DNA of 64,000 bases from Kudoa neothunni (taxonomy: Eukaryota; Cnidaria), in the NCBI GenBank assembly GCA_964304625.1, contig OZ199840.1, positions 10,044,001-10,108,000 on the forward strand, read 5' to 3'. A program made the translations under genes and the position numbers. Position 1 is the first letter of the stretch. Each line of letters begins with the position of its first letter. Of this stretch, positions 48,743 to 60,774 are shown piece by piece. The notes under the pieces were generated by a model. That model had not been told where the DNA came from and ran no database searches. It worked only from the letters and a program-made list of their open reading frames with translations.

Positions 48743-51740
48743 ATGAGAATAGCTGGACTTTTCTGTCTTGGTTTAGGTATCTCCCAGAATTAATTTTAAT
48801 GCTAATGTAAGTTTAGGTGTTTTAATATCAGGTATATCCAATGCTGTTGTAAATTCAAATCCTCCAGTTGGAGCCGAAGCTTCACCTGCAGTTACACCTC
48901 CAACGAAAACGCTCAAATACCAGATTGTGAAAAGTCCAACTGGTAACGCAGAAGTTATTAAACTCAATCTTGGGGGCTCTGCATATGTAAATGGCAAAAA
49001 ATGCCTCCTAAGGCGATCTAACGAGGCAGAAATTGCAAAGGATACTGGTAATACAGTAACGGCTGCGTTTATGGACATCAACACCTGTACTGCTAATGTT
49101 AGCGAGTCGGATGTTAGTAGTAAATGTGTTGTCAGTTGTGACACTGATACGAATACTATTGATTACAACAAGCTATCACCAAGAACCAAATACATATATG
49201 TTTATGTTGGCATTGAAACAGCTACTCTTAAAGATATGGTTAAAGGAGCAGAAGCAAAAGTCTTCGGATATTCAATACGTAAATCAATTTAATTGATATG
49301 AAAATAAATTTAATTTAGCTTTATTGGCTAACCCACAAATTTCCGTGTCTACTGACACTAGTCAGCTAAAATTCCTAGCCAAGACTTGTGCTCCTGTAGA
49401 TTGCCCCATTTATTATAAAGATATCAAATATGAAGCTGGTACCAAAGGGGGCGATTGTACTGCTGAGAATACTGCAAACAGGGTTGATTTTGATTTATTG
49501 TTACCGCATTACGAAGTAAGGTGTGAAAAATATCCCAGTTTCTTCTACAATATGCCCAATCAATATATGAAGAAAAACATAGACATTTATGAGCCTCAAT
49601 TTTATGTGATTAAAAAAACTGGAAACAAAATGGGAATTAAATTTACCAATTCACCCTCATCTGAAATATGCCTATTCAATATTAAAAATGGGCATGATTC
49701 AACAAGCCCCGAATCATATACGTCTGATTGTGGCGGTATTGATAAAATGTGTTATGCTCCTTGTAAGTATGTCGAACTCAAAGGCATTGCGGAGAAAAAG
49801 TTTTTTAAAATTTTAATCCAAACAAGGCACCACGACATAACAACTACTGGTAGTAATTTGGATGGTTACGAACAAACTAAATTTGGTAACCCATACATCA
49901 ATAGGCATTTTTATTATTTTCTTCAGGATTTACTGAACCGAATGAGGGATTACTTTCTACCTATACCAATGCTGGTGTTACGTTTGAAGATGCTTTATTA
50001 AAAGTTAGAAGTTCGCCAATTATGACTTCATGTACTCTTCAACATTATTTCGCTGATAAACCAAAGCAATCCACCCTAGTCGATACAAAATGTGACAGTA
50101 CTAGTACTAAGAATAGTAAATGCACCGATCAATGCACAAAATTGGTGATTCAGCAATTAGCAGCGGGAAAAGCCTATATGATTGAGATTACATTTGCAGG
50201 AACTAACGTTCCAGCGGGTTACAAAGAACATATATTCATAAGAACAAGTAAATCATTATAATTATTTGATATTATAATGAATTATAAAGGAAAGGGAGAT
50301 AAAGCATATGGAACTGCTGATCCTACAAAGACAGACACAACAGTTTCTCTTACAGCTATTGGCGGAACTGCACTTCAAGATAGGAAAACAGAACCCACCT
50401 GTGAGTATTTAGTAAGTCCAGCTGGATTGGATAGCTTCTACCCCGTGAAGTGCAATGGCTACACCCCGTGTAGAGGAATTTGTAGGGATCAGGTTAAGAT
50501 AGAGGATCTTGAGCCAAACACATCTTATGACATCAGAGTGATCGCACATAAGGACTACGATAAAAAAGATTACAAAGATATACGAACAGGTTATTGAATT
50601 GAAGTTATAATTTATTCTTTAAATTTTTAATAGAATTAACAACATTGAGGATAACACACAAGATCACATTGGATGGTTTGTTCTTGAAGGCACGATTAAA
50701 TTCCGTGGATCCAACTGCAACATGCAGTTATATTATACAAAAGAAGATTGGTATCGATTATACGGATTATTACACATGTCCAGAGGTGCCGAAAATAACG
50801 ACACCAGTTGCCGCCCCAGTAGCACCAGCACCCGCTTCAACATCTCCTTCCATGTTAAGTTCTGCAGATCTCAACATAGCTAGAATTGCCATACCGACGA
50901 CAGCAGATGATGGTCTAATGTCAGCAGTGAACTCTTCAGTCGCAGATACTTCAGATACACATCTTGCTGGTGCCGCTGACAACACAAGCACATGTTCATC
51001 AAATCCCCTTTGCAGTTCCATAACATTCCCCGAGTATGAAGCAACTAATACATACAAAATTGTAGTCACAGCTATCGGAAAATCTTCTGAAAAAGAGCTT
51101 ATCATAGAATCAAGTACTACAATTAGTGTTTTAATTAATGTCTCTATCAAGAATTTCATAAACGAAACTTAAATTAGGTGCACCGAGAGTAAACCCAACT
51201 GATTCCTCAAAATTGATATCAGTCGTCATTACACGTGATGGGAACAGTTTCATTGTAACCACAACATATCCAGCCAGTATGAACGATAACTCAAAATGCA
51301 AATGGGAGTTACGTAACAGTAGTGTCAAGTCGAATGCGGTAGTAAAATCTTGCATGGGAAGAAGCGTCGACAGATGTACTGCCTTTGTAACCTGTAAAGA
51401 ATTCAAAATAAATGATTTACCTGATGGAAATAACTATTATTTGACTGTTTACAATGCTCAAGATAATAATATTTTCGGTGGAGCTGACATTCAACAAGGT
51501 ATATTATTTGTTCACAGTGTGATTTAATGTTATATATATCGCAGGAGCAAAAAGTAGTTCAGGGTGAATTTAGTTAAATGCTTTTTTTAAATTTAATATT
51601 TTTTAGGGATAAAACAAAACTTATGTAACCATTTTTAAATGTTGATATTGGAACTAACATTTTATAGAATCATTATTGCATGCGTTGCTGTGGTTGTGGT
51701 CGTAGCGATAATTGGAGTCGTGGTTTTTAAGAAGAAATGA
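48743..51740 (+). CDS. Cysteine-rich type I membrane protein, single-unit paralogue
   Basis: Predicted 868 residues. Exons: 48743-48776, 48817-49278, 49319-49885, 49927-50247, 50290-50589, 50634-51125, 51178-51498, 51545-51563, 51607-51624, 51668-51740 (2607 bp). Introns are 40-52 bp. Residues 1 to about 22 are a clear signal peptide (MRIAGLFCLGLGVLISGISN). Exon 2 is an opening module. Exon 3 is the long module (SEICLFNIKNG ... CGGIDKMCYAPC). Exons 4, 5, 6 and 7 are ~100-residue four-cysteine modules with a fibronectin-III-like end (for example CKWELRNSS...CMG...CTAF...CKEFKINDLPDGNNYYLTV). Exon 6 carries an Ala/Pro/Thr/Ser-rich insertion (VAAPVAPAPASTSPS). Two micro-exons (19 and 18 bp) form the juxtamembrane stalk. 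The last exon gives the membrane helix IIIACVAVVVVVAIIGVVVF and KKK. No named family is recognised. A surface role is inference. Confidence 0.85.
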
Positions 51741-52000
51741 GATAAAAATTATTTTCGTTAACTATAGTTAGTAGGTAGTATTTGTTGATAAAATTCTTCG
51801 ATTACGTGGCATTAATTGATATTTTAAGCCATTAGTTGAAATTATTGTTTTTCGAATTTTTACTTGTGACTTTAGAGAGAAAATAGGATATCCAATGTTT
51901 ATTTTTATAAAATTATGTGATTTCAGAGGATTTTTCTCCATTTTATATCTACTTTTAATTAGTTTTTTATAACTCTAACTGTGGTTATAATTTTTATTAG

Positions 52001-52993
52001 CCCCCGAAGGACCGACTTAAAAAAAATTTCGCGAGTATCCAACTGGGGTCCTTTTTGAACCCAAGAATTTTTCATTTTTTCAAACAATAAAAGTATTTTA
52101 CTTTGTCTGGTTGTTATATTTATTATGCGTATTTAATAAAAATTAGGTGATAGGATTTCTACCGCTGCTGAGTTATTATTAAATGCTTACATCATTCCAT
52201 AAACTATTACTCAGGTTACATGTATATTAATGGATATAATGCTTCAAATAGATAGATATCGTTATCTCGGAACACTTTCAAGTGATGAACGATAATAGTT
52301 GAATATCTAATTGAGATTTGATGTGAACTTTGAGCATAAGATCCAAAACATTTGATGATTACAATCTCCGGTGTTTCTCGATAATATGTGTATGCAACTG
52401 TAGATTCTGATTTGATCTTAGTTTATTAAATGGGAACGTCATTTCCCAATTAACTTGAAACTATTCGGATGCGGAGACTATAAAACATATTTTTGATAAA
52501 AAATAAATATATTTTAAAGATGATGGCAGATTTTTTTATCTCCTCTTTTTGATTTAAAATAGAAATTCGATGTATGCCTTCCTTTATTACATTGTTTGTT
52601 GAAGACTCTTCTAAAGGATCATCTCTGGACAATTCCCATAGCTGAAAGGAATCCATCGGTAGGAAATAAAAAAATGTATACATTGAACGTCTAATAACAC
52701 TTTAACATTTTTTATTCAAAATTAATGACATTAGCTATCTTTATAATATTTATTATTTTGATATCAATTCGTAATAACTTTATCTAAAAGAAATGGCAGG
52801 CGATGTGCTTGCTAAAAATAAAATATTTAAATCAGTTAATGCACTTTTTTCTTCATAACTTTATAATTATGAAAAGCAGACTCTAATTAAGAATTACGGA
52901 ATTTTTGAACCCTCCCATTTAGTTTAATATACGAAAAAAAGTCGAAATATCGAAATTGGGGTCACAAATGACCCCTGTTGGTCCCACGAGGGT
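52001..52993. mobile_element. piggyBac-like remnant, probably non-autonomous
   Basis: The left part (CCCCCGAAGGACCGAC, then GGGGTCCTTTTTGAACCC) and the right part (GGGGTCACAAATGACCCC then CCCACGAGGGTTA) form inverted, piggyBac-like ends similar to the complete element at 34019-36213. The flanks read TTAG and TTAT rather than intact TTAA. No transposase was recognised inside. Confidence 0.4.
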
Positions 52994-53049
52994 TATTCTA
53001 AATCTGAACAAATTATGTTATTGAATTACTAGGTTAAAATATTGGTAAT

Positions 53050-54139
53050 TAGCGTTGCCAACCCAAATCGGACAAATCAGATGTTTTGTAAAAACGGAAC
53101 TAATATTTAATTATATGTATAAATATTACTTTAATCTATAATTAGCTCAGAAACTTCAAAAATATCACATCATTTGGTCGATGCGTCGACAAAAATTTCC
53201 TCATTAGAACAAGATTATCTAATGTAGAGCACCAAATTTTATTTCTTCTGGTGTTTTCAATAACTCTTGAAGAGAAAATGCTCTTTTCGGAGAAGCGTTA
53301 ATCAGAGCTAGAGGAAGTAAAGATGTGTTGTATTTTCCGATAGAAATAAAATTTATTTTCCCATAAACAATGACCGAAAAGGCGATTGTTAATAATTTAA
53401 TCAAACAAACTTTGTTTCTAAGTCCATTCAATTCCTTTAATTTCAAACAATTATATTAGAGTCTTTCTTTCGATTTTTGAATAACACTTAACAACTATAC
53501 CTAGTTGAGGTTTTATTTTTATGTGCAACTATTTATTCATTAAAATTAAGAAAAATTAGTCAAGTAGATAATATTTAGTTAAATTTAAATTTTTATAGGT
53601 AATACCTAAAATTAGAATTTTTTTTAATTGATAACAAACACTTTTAATGATAACTTAGCATCGGATATCACCAACATCAGTCTTTTTTTAAATTCAAGCA
53701 TCCAGAATTCAAACACAAAAATATCTTCTTAATAATTCCAAAATGGTTCGCAGTCATGATAAAACTGTCTTTTCACAATAATGGTAAAAAAAAGAAATTT
53801 TAGTTTTAACAGGAGCATAATATTTAAAAATGTGTTCATTTAGGTAAATTTTTGGCATGTTTTTAAGCTCAATTTTTATATTGCACGGGCTTTAAGAATT
53901 ATAAAAATTAAAAATTGTATTTTGCGTTTGATGAACTTCTATTGCAGACATTTTAATTTGAAATAAAGTATTGTTCCAAGTATAAAATTATCTACTCGAA
54001 GATTTCTCGTAATGTAATCAACAACGTTTAAATTCCATTTTTTGTGAGTTAGCAATAACTCCTTGTCTTTGCAACTTTGTTTTGCGATTATTCAATCTTT
54101 CGAAGAACAAGAGTAAAAATCGGATACGGTTGGCAACAC
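53050..54139 (-). mobile_element. hAT remnant
   Basis: The left TAGCGTTGCCAACC...ATCGGA and the reversed right CAGTGTTGCCAACCGTATCC match as inverted ends. On the minus strand 53446-53219 reads LLPLALINASPKRAFSLQEL, resembling the hAT C-terminal dimerisation region. The target duplication was not clear. Confidence 0.45.
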
Positions 54140-55985
54140 TGGTGGTAGGGGTAAAGTTCGTGGCACCTGAAAAACACCTTCTTGTGCATATTTTTTCTCG
54201 TTTCTTTTTACACGATTGTTTATAATAAAATAAAAGAATAGCGAGTACAAAAATTCATCGACAACAAATAGTATCTAACTTTTCGCATAATCATAGGTCG
54301 ACAACAATCGTTGTAATCTTAATCTTTTTTTGCATTATCCAAACATTCAATTACTCACGTATCTTAAGTATATTGACATTTTTCATTATATTCAATAGTA
54401 TAACATATTTTAAAAAATAATTTGAAAGTATTTTTAAAAAATTTCACGCATTCTATTTAATATTACCTTATTTATTACGCCAAAGAAACGATTTGTAAAA
54501 TCTAATCCCATTATCTATATGTAAGTATAAATACTTTAGTTGATAAATTTTTATAAAAAGTTTTTACATTTACCCCTCCGAGCGTCCGAAAATCGACTTT
54601 ACACACACCTACTTTTGGGGTCCAATGGACCCCACATTTTTTTTATCTTGAATTATGCAAAAAAATTAAATAAGTAATTGACTGAAATATGAAAGAAAAT
54701 TATAGATAGAATATTGAAAAATATAACAAACATCACTCCCTTGATTGATTGCGATAATTATCGAAGAGTTTACAACGTTAACCCTCCCTGCCCGGGGTGG
54801 GGTATTTGCCATATCCCAAAAGAAATATTTTTTGTTTTACTCAAAGCACGAGAATTTTTTCGCTGTGTAATTTTTAGAATGTTCCTACAAACTTATAAGG
54901 CTTCGATTTCAACAAAAAAAAATGTATTCGAAATTTTATAAACTAAAAATTATTCACTTCTAAAATTCGAGAGAGTAATTTCTTAAATAATGTATAACTA
55001 ATTTGAATCTCTATTTAATATACAGTTCAACATCATTTAATAATTAAAATTCCTTTATTATTAACCAGAAAAAACATGTTATCATCGAAGTAAAACTGAT
55101 TGAGTATTTACGAAAATTAATTCGATAATACTTTACTAATCTGGCGGCTTGCGCGTATTTTCGATTCGTATAAATTTTTCATTCTCTGGGGAAACTTCTT
55201 GTCTTGAATTAATTAAAAAACTTTTGAAAAATTAAGGAAACCGTTGGGATCTCATTTAGTATAGGTCCCTAATTCACATTGCATATTGGTGATTATTGTT
55301 TATTACGACGCCATGTATGAGATTAGACAAAAAATTTGTTTTTAAAATTTGGGGGAATTTTGATTCGCTACAGATGAAAAGAGCAAATAAGATTTTTGAG
55401 ACCATTTCTGACGACAAAAAATTGTAAACACACTAAAATTGGAGGAGCCGCACACTTCACAATTACCCTTAAGTTCAGCCTGTTGATGTTGATATTATTA
55501 TAGTCTGTTTAACCCTCATTCATTTTCAAATAGATATAGATTCTTTAATTTAAACCAACTCGATTTCCGCAATTAGCTGACACTCATGCACAAGTGGATC
55601 CAAACCAGGCGGGAGACTTAATCCAATTATACTGATAAAATATGAAGGGGGCAGCTTGTGATATTTCTCGTGAGCAACGATGTTTGCTAATAATGATGTA
55701 TTCGTATGTTCCGAACATATTTATTGATTCATATGGTCTAAATCATTATTTTTCCGAAAATTGGGAAATTGGTCGTTTGTAGGCCCGTGTAGCTGCTCTG
55801 TATTGTATTTGCAATATTGTCGTTTTATTTATTAAAGTGGATAGAACAATTTTGAATGTTAACTTCTATTAATATATATGTTCATGATAGTTTAAATTAT
55901 GTAGACTTCTAAGGATTTAAAGTTGACTAAGACATATTTTTGCTGGGAAACGACAGATACCCCACATCGGACCACGCGTACTTTT
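54140..55985. other. AT-rich intergenic with piggyBac-like end fragments
   Basis: Near 54570-54640 and 54775-54815 there are CCCCTCC..., GGGGTCCAATGGACCCC and TTAACCCTCCCTGCCCGGGG motifs like piggyBac termini. No gene recognised. Confidence 0.4.
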
Positions 55986-56034
55986 GTTGACGCAATACAG
56001 GAAAGGTTAAACACACTTTTTATTTTTGGAAATT

Positions 56035-56608
56035 TTAATATATTTGGCTTGATAAATACACTTTAAAAGTACTATAGGTTGTATTTAATATGGCAAAAGT
56101 ATGCAAATTTGCTAAATTAATGAAGAATTAGAAGCGTATGTTGTAACCAGATGGATTCAATCCATACATGCTGAAACTAGGTTCCCAAATTTCATCATAG
56201 CGATCGTTAGACTTAATTTTAAGCGATAAGAGTTCATGTATAGATTGAAATCTTACTTAACCTAATTATTTAACAAATTTTTGTTTATATTAACAGGTTA
56301 CACAACAGTTTTGAGGAGAGAGTGTATAAAAATGTGTCGGATAAATATATTAAATTGAACGATAAAAATTAATTATCGTAAGATATTATCGAATTATTTA
56401 GGTTTTGCTACTTTCATTATCTCGCTAAATTATCTCAATTTTTTGCTGTACTCATCATAGTCGTTTACAGTATGGTATATATATTAATATTTATTTAATC
56501 CCTCCTCAAGACTAATCAAAAGTCTTATATTTCTTTGTTTTTTGAACGTATTCATCCATGATGAAATATTCTCAATCCCGTGCGAAGTTTGGCAGTTCCC
56601 GCTAGTTT
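56035..56608 (+). repeat. Dispersed repeat R2, partial copy
   Basis: GGCTTGATAAATACACTTTA matches 22880 and the reverse of 33170. It ends GCAGTTCCCGCTAG, the same 3' terminus as the copy ending near 3860. Confidence 0.6.
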
Positions 56609-56683
56609 AGGTTAAATGGCTACGTAAAAGTTAACTTAAGCTATTTAAATTATTTAATGATTTTTGAATTAACTTATTAAAGT

Positions 56684-57488
56684 CAACGACTGGTTTTACG
56701 CTTTTCGTGCGAGCGCATCACATAAAATTATTCAATCATTTATTAAATAACGTAATTAGAATGCCCAAATTCTAATGCAAATGTTAAAATTTTTTTAAAT
56801 AAATGCACATTCGTTAACTGGGTTTGAATAATCTCCTCGGGATCACGTAAAAATGTGTCTGAAATTGGTAAAGTCCAGTTTTACGCATTTATTAGCGCGC
56901 GCATATAATATACTTAGCCACTTAATATAATTGAATCGCATATATTTAAGAGAAAAATAATTAGTTAATTTTTTTCACCAAACATTCGTCCAAATATTTG
57001 AAATATAGCTATTCACCATTGCGATCATGATCGATCTTTTTTGTCAAACTTGGATAGTTTTTTGAACTCATTTTAATAAATTCGCAAACGAAGACAATAA
57101 TCGATTTGTGTTAAATCATTTAAAAGATTTTATTTAAGTTTTTTAGGTGTCATAGTGGTTGAATATGGAGGATATGTCTGGTGCTTTATAGTAACAAATT
57201 TAGTTGCTTTGGAGGAAATATTGCGGAGATATTTTATCATTTCATGTTTGATTTTATTTTTTTGGATCATTAAACAAAATTTATCTATTTTCTCAATAAC
57301 GTTCCGAAAAAAAATGCGTAAAGCATTCCAGTCACGGGATTCACAATCTGGAAATTTCGAAACCTTATAATATTATTTAGACCAAAATTTTTTAATAAAA
57401 ACATTAAAAAATATTATATATTGATTGGACATTTTGTTATTCAAATTATTCTCATTTTTAGAATGTGCGTAAAACCGGTCACTGACTG
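56684..57488. mobile_element. Non-autonomous Tigger derivative (MITE-like)
   Basis: The right end is a perfect match to the Tigger terminus (reverse of CAGTCAGTGACCGGTTTTACGC). The left end CAACGACTGGTTTTACGC is a diverged version, and an internal CAGTTTTACGCATTTATTAGCG copy lies near 56880. There is no transposase. It ends just at the duplicated Kunitz 5' flank. Confidence 0.6.
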
Positions 57489-57514
57489 TTTTATGTCACT
57501 AAACTGAATTTTAA

Positions 57515-57928
57515 TTACTAAAGTAAAACAGTCGCTGAGATAATCAGAACGGTTTTCATGATCGGATGTTTTTTGAATAATTTATAAAATATAATAAGTA
57601 TTCAAACTTTTAATAGTACATTTTATATTAACAAATTCGCCTTGGCGATAGAATGTATCAGGCATTTTTAGTTCATGGAAAAATCCATACTTTAAAAACG
57701 TTTTCAGTACCGAGATCTAATTGTAATACTTTTTCACAAAATAATGAGAAAAATCTATAAGCGTCTTTAAGTTCATTTATTGAAATTCTCTATTATAATC
57801 ACATCAAACGTTCGTTTTCTGAATGTATCGGATATTATAAATAGTAACGATCTCTTACATCCATTAAGACAATATGTATATATATATTTATTATAATCGT
57901 AATCTAAGTTATATATAGATTTTTCACT
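57515..57928 (+). promoter_or_regulatory. 5' flank of Kunitz gene 3, shared with gene 1
   Basis: Counterpart of 29150-29630, with an identical ATATATAGATTTTTCACT immediately before the start codon. Confidence 0.5.
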
Positions 57929-59208
57929 ATGATAAAAGGTTGTTTTCTATTTATTTGCCTTGTGCAATTGTTGGCTCGAAATTCTACTGCATGTATATCA
58001 ATTTGAGTAGCGTATTAGTTCTCTACTTTCTTCTAGTCAAAGCACTTGACTCATATAAACTTGACTCCGGCGAATTTCCTTTTCAGTCCAACGGTCAAAC
58101 TGATGTTACCAAAATCCTTACCAGATTTTACGTGAAGGAGGACGGAACATGCGAAAAATTTTATTATAAAGGAAGTGGTGGTAACTCCAATAACTTTGGA
58201 ACTGAACATGAGTGCATGGATCACTGTAAATAATATCGATTGTGAAAGATATTTATTCCGTATTTTAGTGAAAGAACTTACTAAGTGGGAAACTCTCCAG
58301 GGATGTAAGGAAGGATACATTTCGAAAGGTCCATGCACCAAGACTGTTTCTAAATATGGCTATGAAGCTAGCACTGGAAGTTGCACACGATTTGATTATG
58401 GCGGTTGTGGTGGGAACAATAATCGATTTGAGAATGAAAACGATTGTAAAATAGCGTGCGAAGGTAAAAAATCGAGGAATATATTATATATATATGTTTT
58501 CATAGTCGATAATGATAATAAGGCTCCTAATAAATATGATTGTGATCTTGCACCAAAATATCCAGTAAGTGACGAGGTTAAAATTGCAATAGTTAAATCA
58601 CAAGACAGTTCACAAACCAAGTGTCACTACGCCATTGTTGATAAGGCGGAAACAAGAGGAATATTCCCTACTTTCAGCAAATGTCTCTCAACATGCTATG
58701 GTATGTTTTATAAATATGCATATAATATTTTTTTAGAAGAATCTAATCTGATTCAGGCATGTCAGAAGGAAATACCAGATCAGGATAATAGTAGTGGAAA
58801 AAATTTAGTTGTGAAGTTTTACTATAAGAAAACAGAAAAAGCATGTTTTACATTTCTTACAAGAGAAAAAAATTCAGGTTTTGAGGCGTCAACAAATTAT
58901 TTCAATACAGAGGAAGAATGCATGAGCTACTGTCCAGTTGATGAAGGTAATAATATTGAACAATTTAAATATATAACAAAAAATTAGATAAAATAAAAGA
59001 GATGACTTATCATGTATCCAGAGATATCTGCAGCATGACAACACCACCCAGTGCATCTGGATCACTGACTGGCGTTACTAAATGGTATTACAATAAAAGC
59101 GCTAGCACTCCAGCATGCGAAAGCATGACTCACGGGGGAATTGGAGATATAAATGGTCTTTTTGATTCTCTCGATGAATGTACTACTTTGTGTGGAAGTA
59201 GTTCATAA
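57929..59208 (+). CDS. Kunitz gene 3: secreted five-module Kunitz protein
   Basis: Predicted 357 residues. Exons: 57929-57992, 58037-58225, 58269-58463, 58506-58700, 58737-58946, 58988-59208 (1074 bp). Introns are 36-44 bp, all phase 1. It has a signal peptide (MIKGCFLFICLVQLLARN). Module 2 is the full Kunitz domain (QGCKEG, KGPCTKT, GSCTRFDYGGCGGNNNRF, NDCKIAC), one residue shorter than in genes 1 and 2 and again with P1 threonine. Module 1 keeps two cysteines, and modules 3-5 keep four each. Intron 3 (58464-58505, 42 bp) has no in-frame stop, so its retention would add 14 residues between modules 2 and 3. The donor and acceptor match the other paralogues, so it is treated as an intron. Confidence 0.9.
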
Positions 59209-59840
59209 AAAACGTAGACTTTTGTTCCTTTCATTTTTTTCATTTATATTTATAGAATTTGATATTTTATTTAAAAAAATATTATTTTATTAAATAATGC
59301 TTAAATAACGTGACCAAAATTATAAAATTTTTCTAAGCTCTTCTTGGTAGTCCATATAATTAAACTTTATTAGCTAAGCGACAAGTATTTTTTAAATGCG
59401 AAATATAGAAATCTCCATATTAATTAAAATTTAGGCATGTAAACTAATAATTCTTATCTTAAATTTAGTAGTTGTGTTACTGCCAAAAATTAACAAGAAT
59501 GTTGTAATCAAACATCATTGCTAGATCTAAGTTGTATTTTAGTTATTAATAACGTGGCAGGTACTTTTTATCATAATTATTATTGTGGTTCTTTATATTA
59601 TTTTACTATTTAAATTTATTCGTGAAAAATATTTTCAACTAAAAACGTTATTTTTATAGCTTCATTTGATTGTGTAGAAAAAGTCTCGTTATTTAAACGT
59701 TACGTATCGTTTTCTACAAAACCGAATATCTTTGCTAATTGAATTGAATGTTATATATTATAATTCGATACGGCAAGCAATAATTTAATAAATGGGACTA
59801 TTTTACAGTATGTTATGAATTTTGACATTTTTCGTTAATT
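59209..59840. other. AT-rich intergenic downstream of Kunitz gene 3
   Basis: No feature recognised. The 3' flank does not obviously match those of genes 1 and 2. Confidence 0.4.
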
Positions 59841-59849
59841 ATCGAATAA

Positions 59850-60715
59850 TTGCGCGGGATGGGAAGTTTTAGGAAATTATTCACCTTAGAGGACATCGAC
59901 GATGTAAAAGTCTTTGATTTTGCATATTTTCGTGAAGATAATTTATATACAATTTATGTTTTGCACCATCTTGGAACACTACAAAGCTACATGAAATGTT
60001 CGTGTGGCGCGGTAATGAAGATATCAACAAGAAAGTACAACCGTGATTACTACCAATTTAGATATGAAAATTGCCAAAAATGATGCTCAGTAAGAAAAAA
60101 TAGTGTTTTTGAATTATCCAAACTTCCTATATGGAAAGGTTTTCTTTTTGTGGTTTTCGTCATCCAGGACCTAACGGCTATTTACGAACCACTACAATTT
60201 TATTTCAAAATAGAGTCATATGTCATTGTTTTTGAATGGAAGAGTATTATTCACGACTTAATGGCTTCAAAACATGATGAAGAATCCAGAAAAATCGGGA
60301 GAGTAGGAGTTGTTGTACAGATCGATGAAACCGCCATCTCAAACAGAAAATACAATGTAGATAGAATATTGAAGAACCAGCAGTATTGGATGATAGACGG
60401 GATAGATGAAGATTATTACTGTTTCTTAAAAATTTCCCGTCTTAGAAATCAAAATGCTCTCGAGGGAACAATCATCCAAAATGTTGAAAACGGTTCGACA
60501 ATATGGGTAGATGGTTGGGCTGGATATAATCGACTGGCCGATTTAGGGTTTGTTCATGAATAGGTGATCCATAAAAGGAGGTTTGTATCGAACGAAGGTG
60601 TTCATACTAATCGAATCGAAGCTACTTGAGGAGCTGTCAAACGCAAATACAGAAACGCGACCAAAAAAAGTCCGAGTAAACTTGCCGGGATAAATATCCG
60701 ATTTATTGTTTAGAA
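59850..60715 (+). pseudogene. IS1595/ISXO2-like (Merlin-type) DDE transposase relic
   Basis: The N-terminal part has a zinc-ribbon-like cluster (MKCSCGAVMKI ... YENCQK, TGA, CSVRKNS). The core gives VVVQIDETAISNRKYN (first aspartate), GSTIWVDGWAGYNRL (second aspartate) and GVHTNRIEAT, TGA, GAVKRKYR (final glutamate). This is the DDE order of ISXO2-like transposases known from bacteria, microsporidia and some invertebrates. Stops: TGA at 60081-60083, TAG at 60561-60563 and a TGA after EAT. The otherwise continuous homology suggests a young or recently active copy. Terminal repeats were not identified. Confidence 0.8.
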
Positions 60716-60774
60716 ATAAATATCAAAATAAGGAATTGAGCACTCTGTGTAAATGTGTAATGGTTTTATATTCA

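Noticed and set aside
50770-51159. 129-codon minus-strand frame inside the membrane-protein gene (and a similar 123-codon one at 48773-49144)
   Set aside because: They are antisense shadows of exons whose plus-strand frame is supported by splice sites, frame closure and paralogues.
5165-60660. Several transposase relics are broken by TGA where tryptophan is plausible, hinting at a code with TGA = Trp
   Set aside because: TAA and TAG also interrupt the same relics (for example 13756-13758, 60561-60563). The host genes read cleanly without needing internal TGA, and the gene at 48743 uses TGA as its stop. Ordinary decay explains it.
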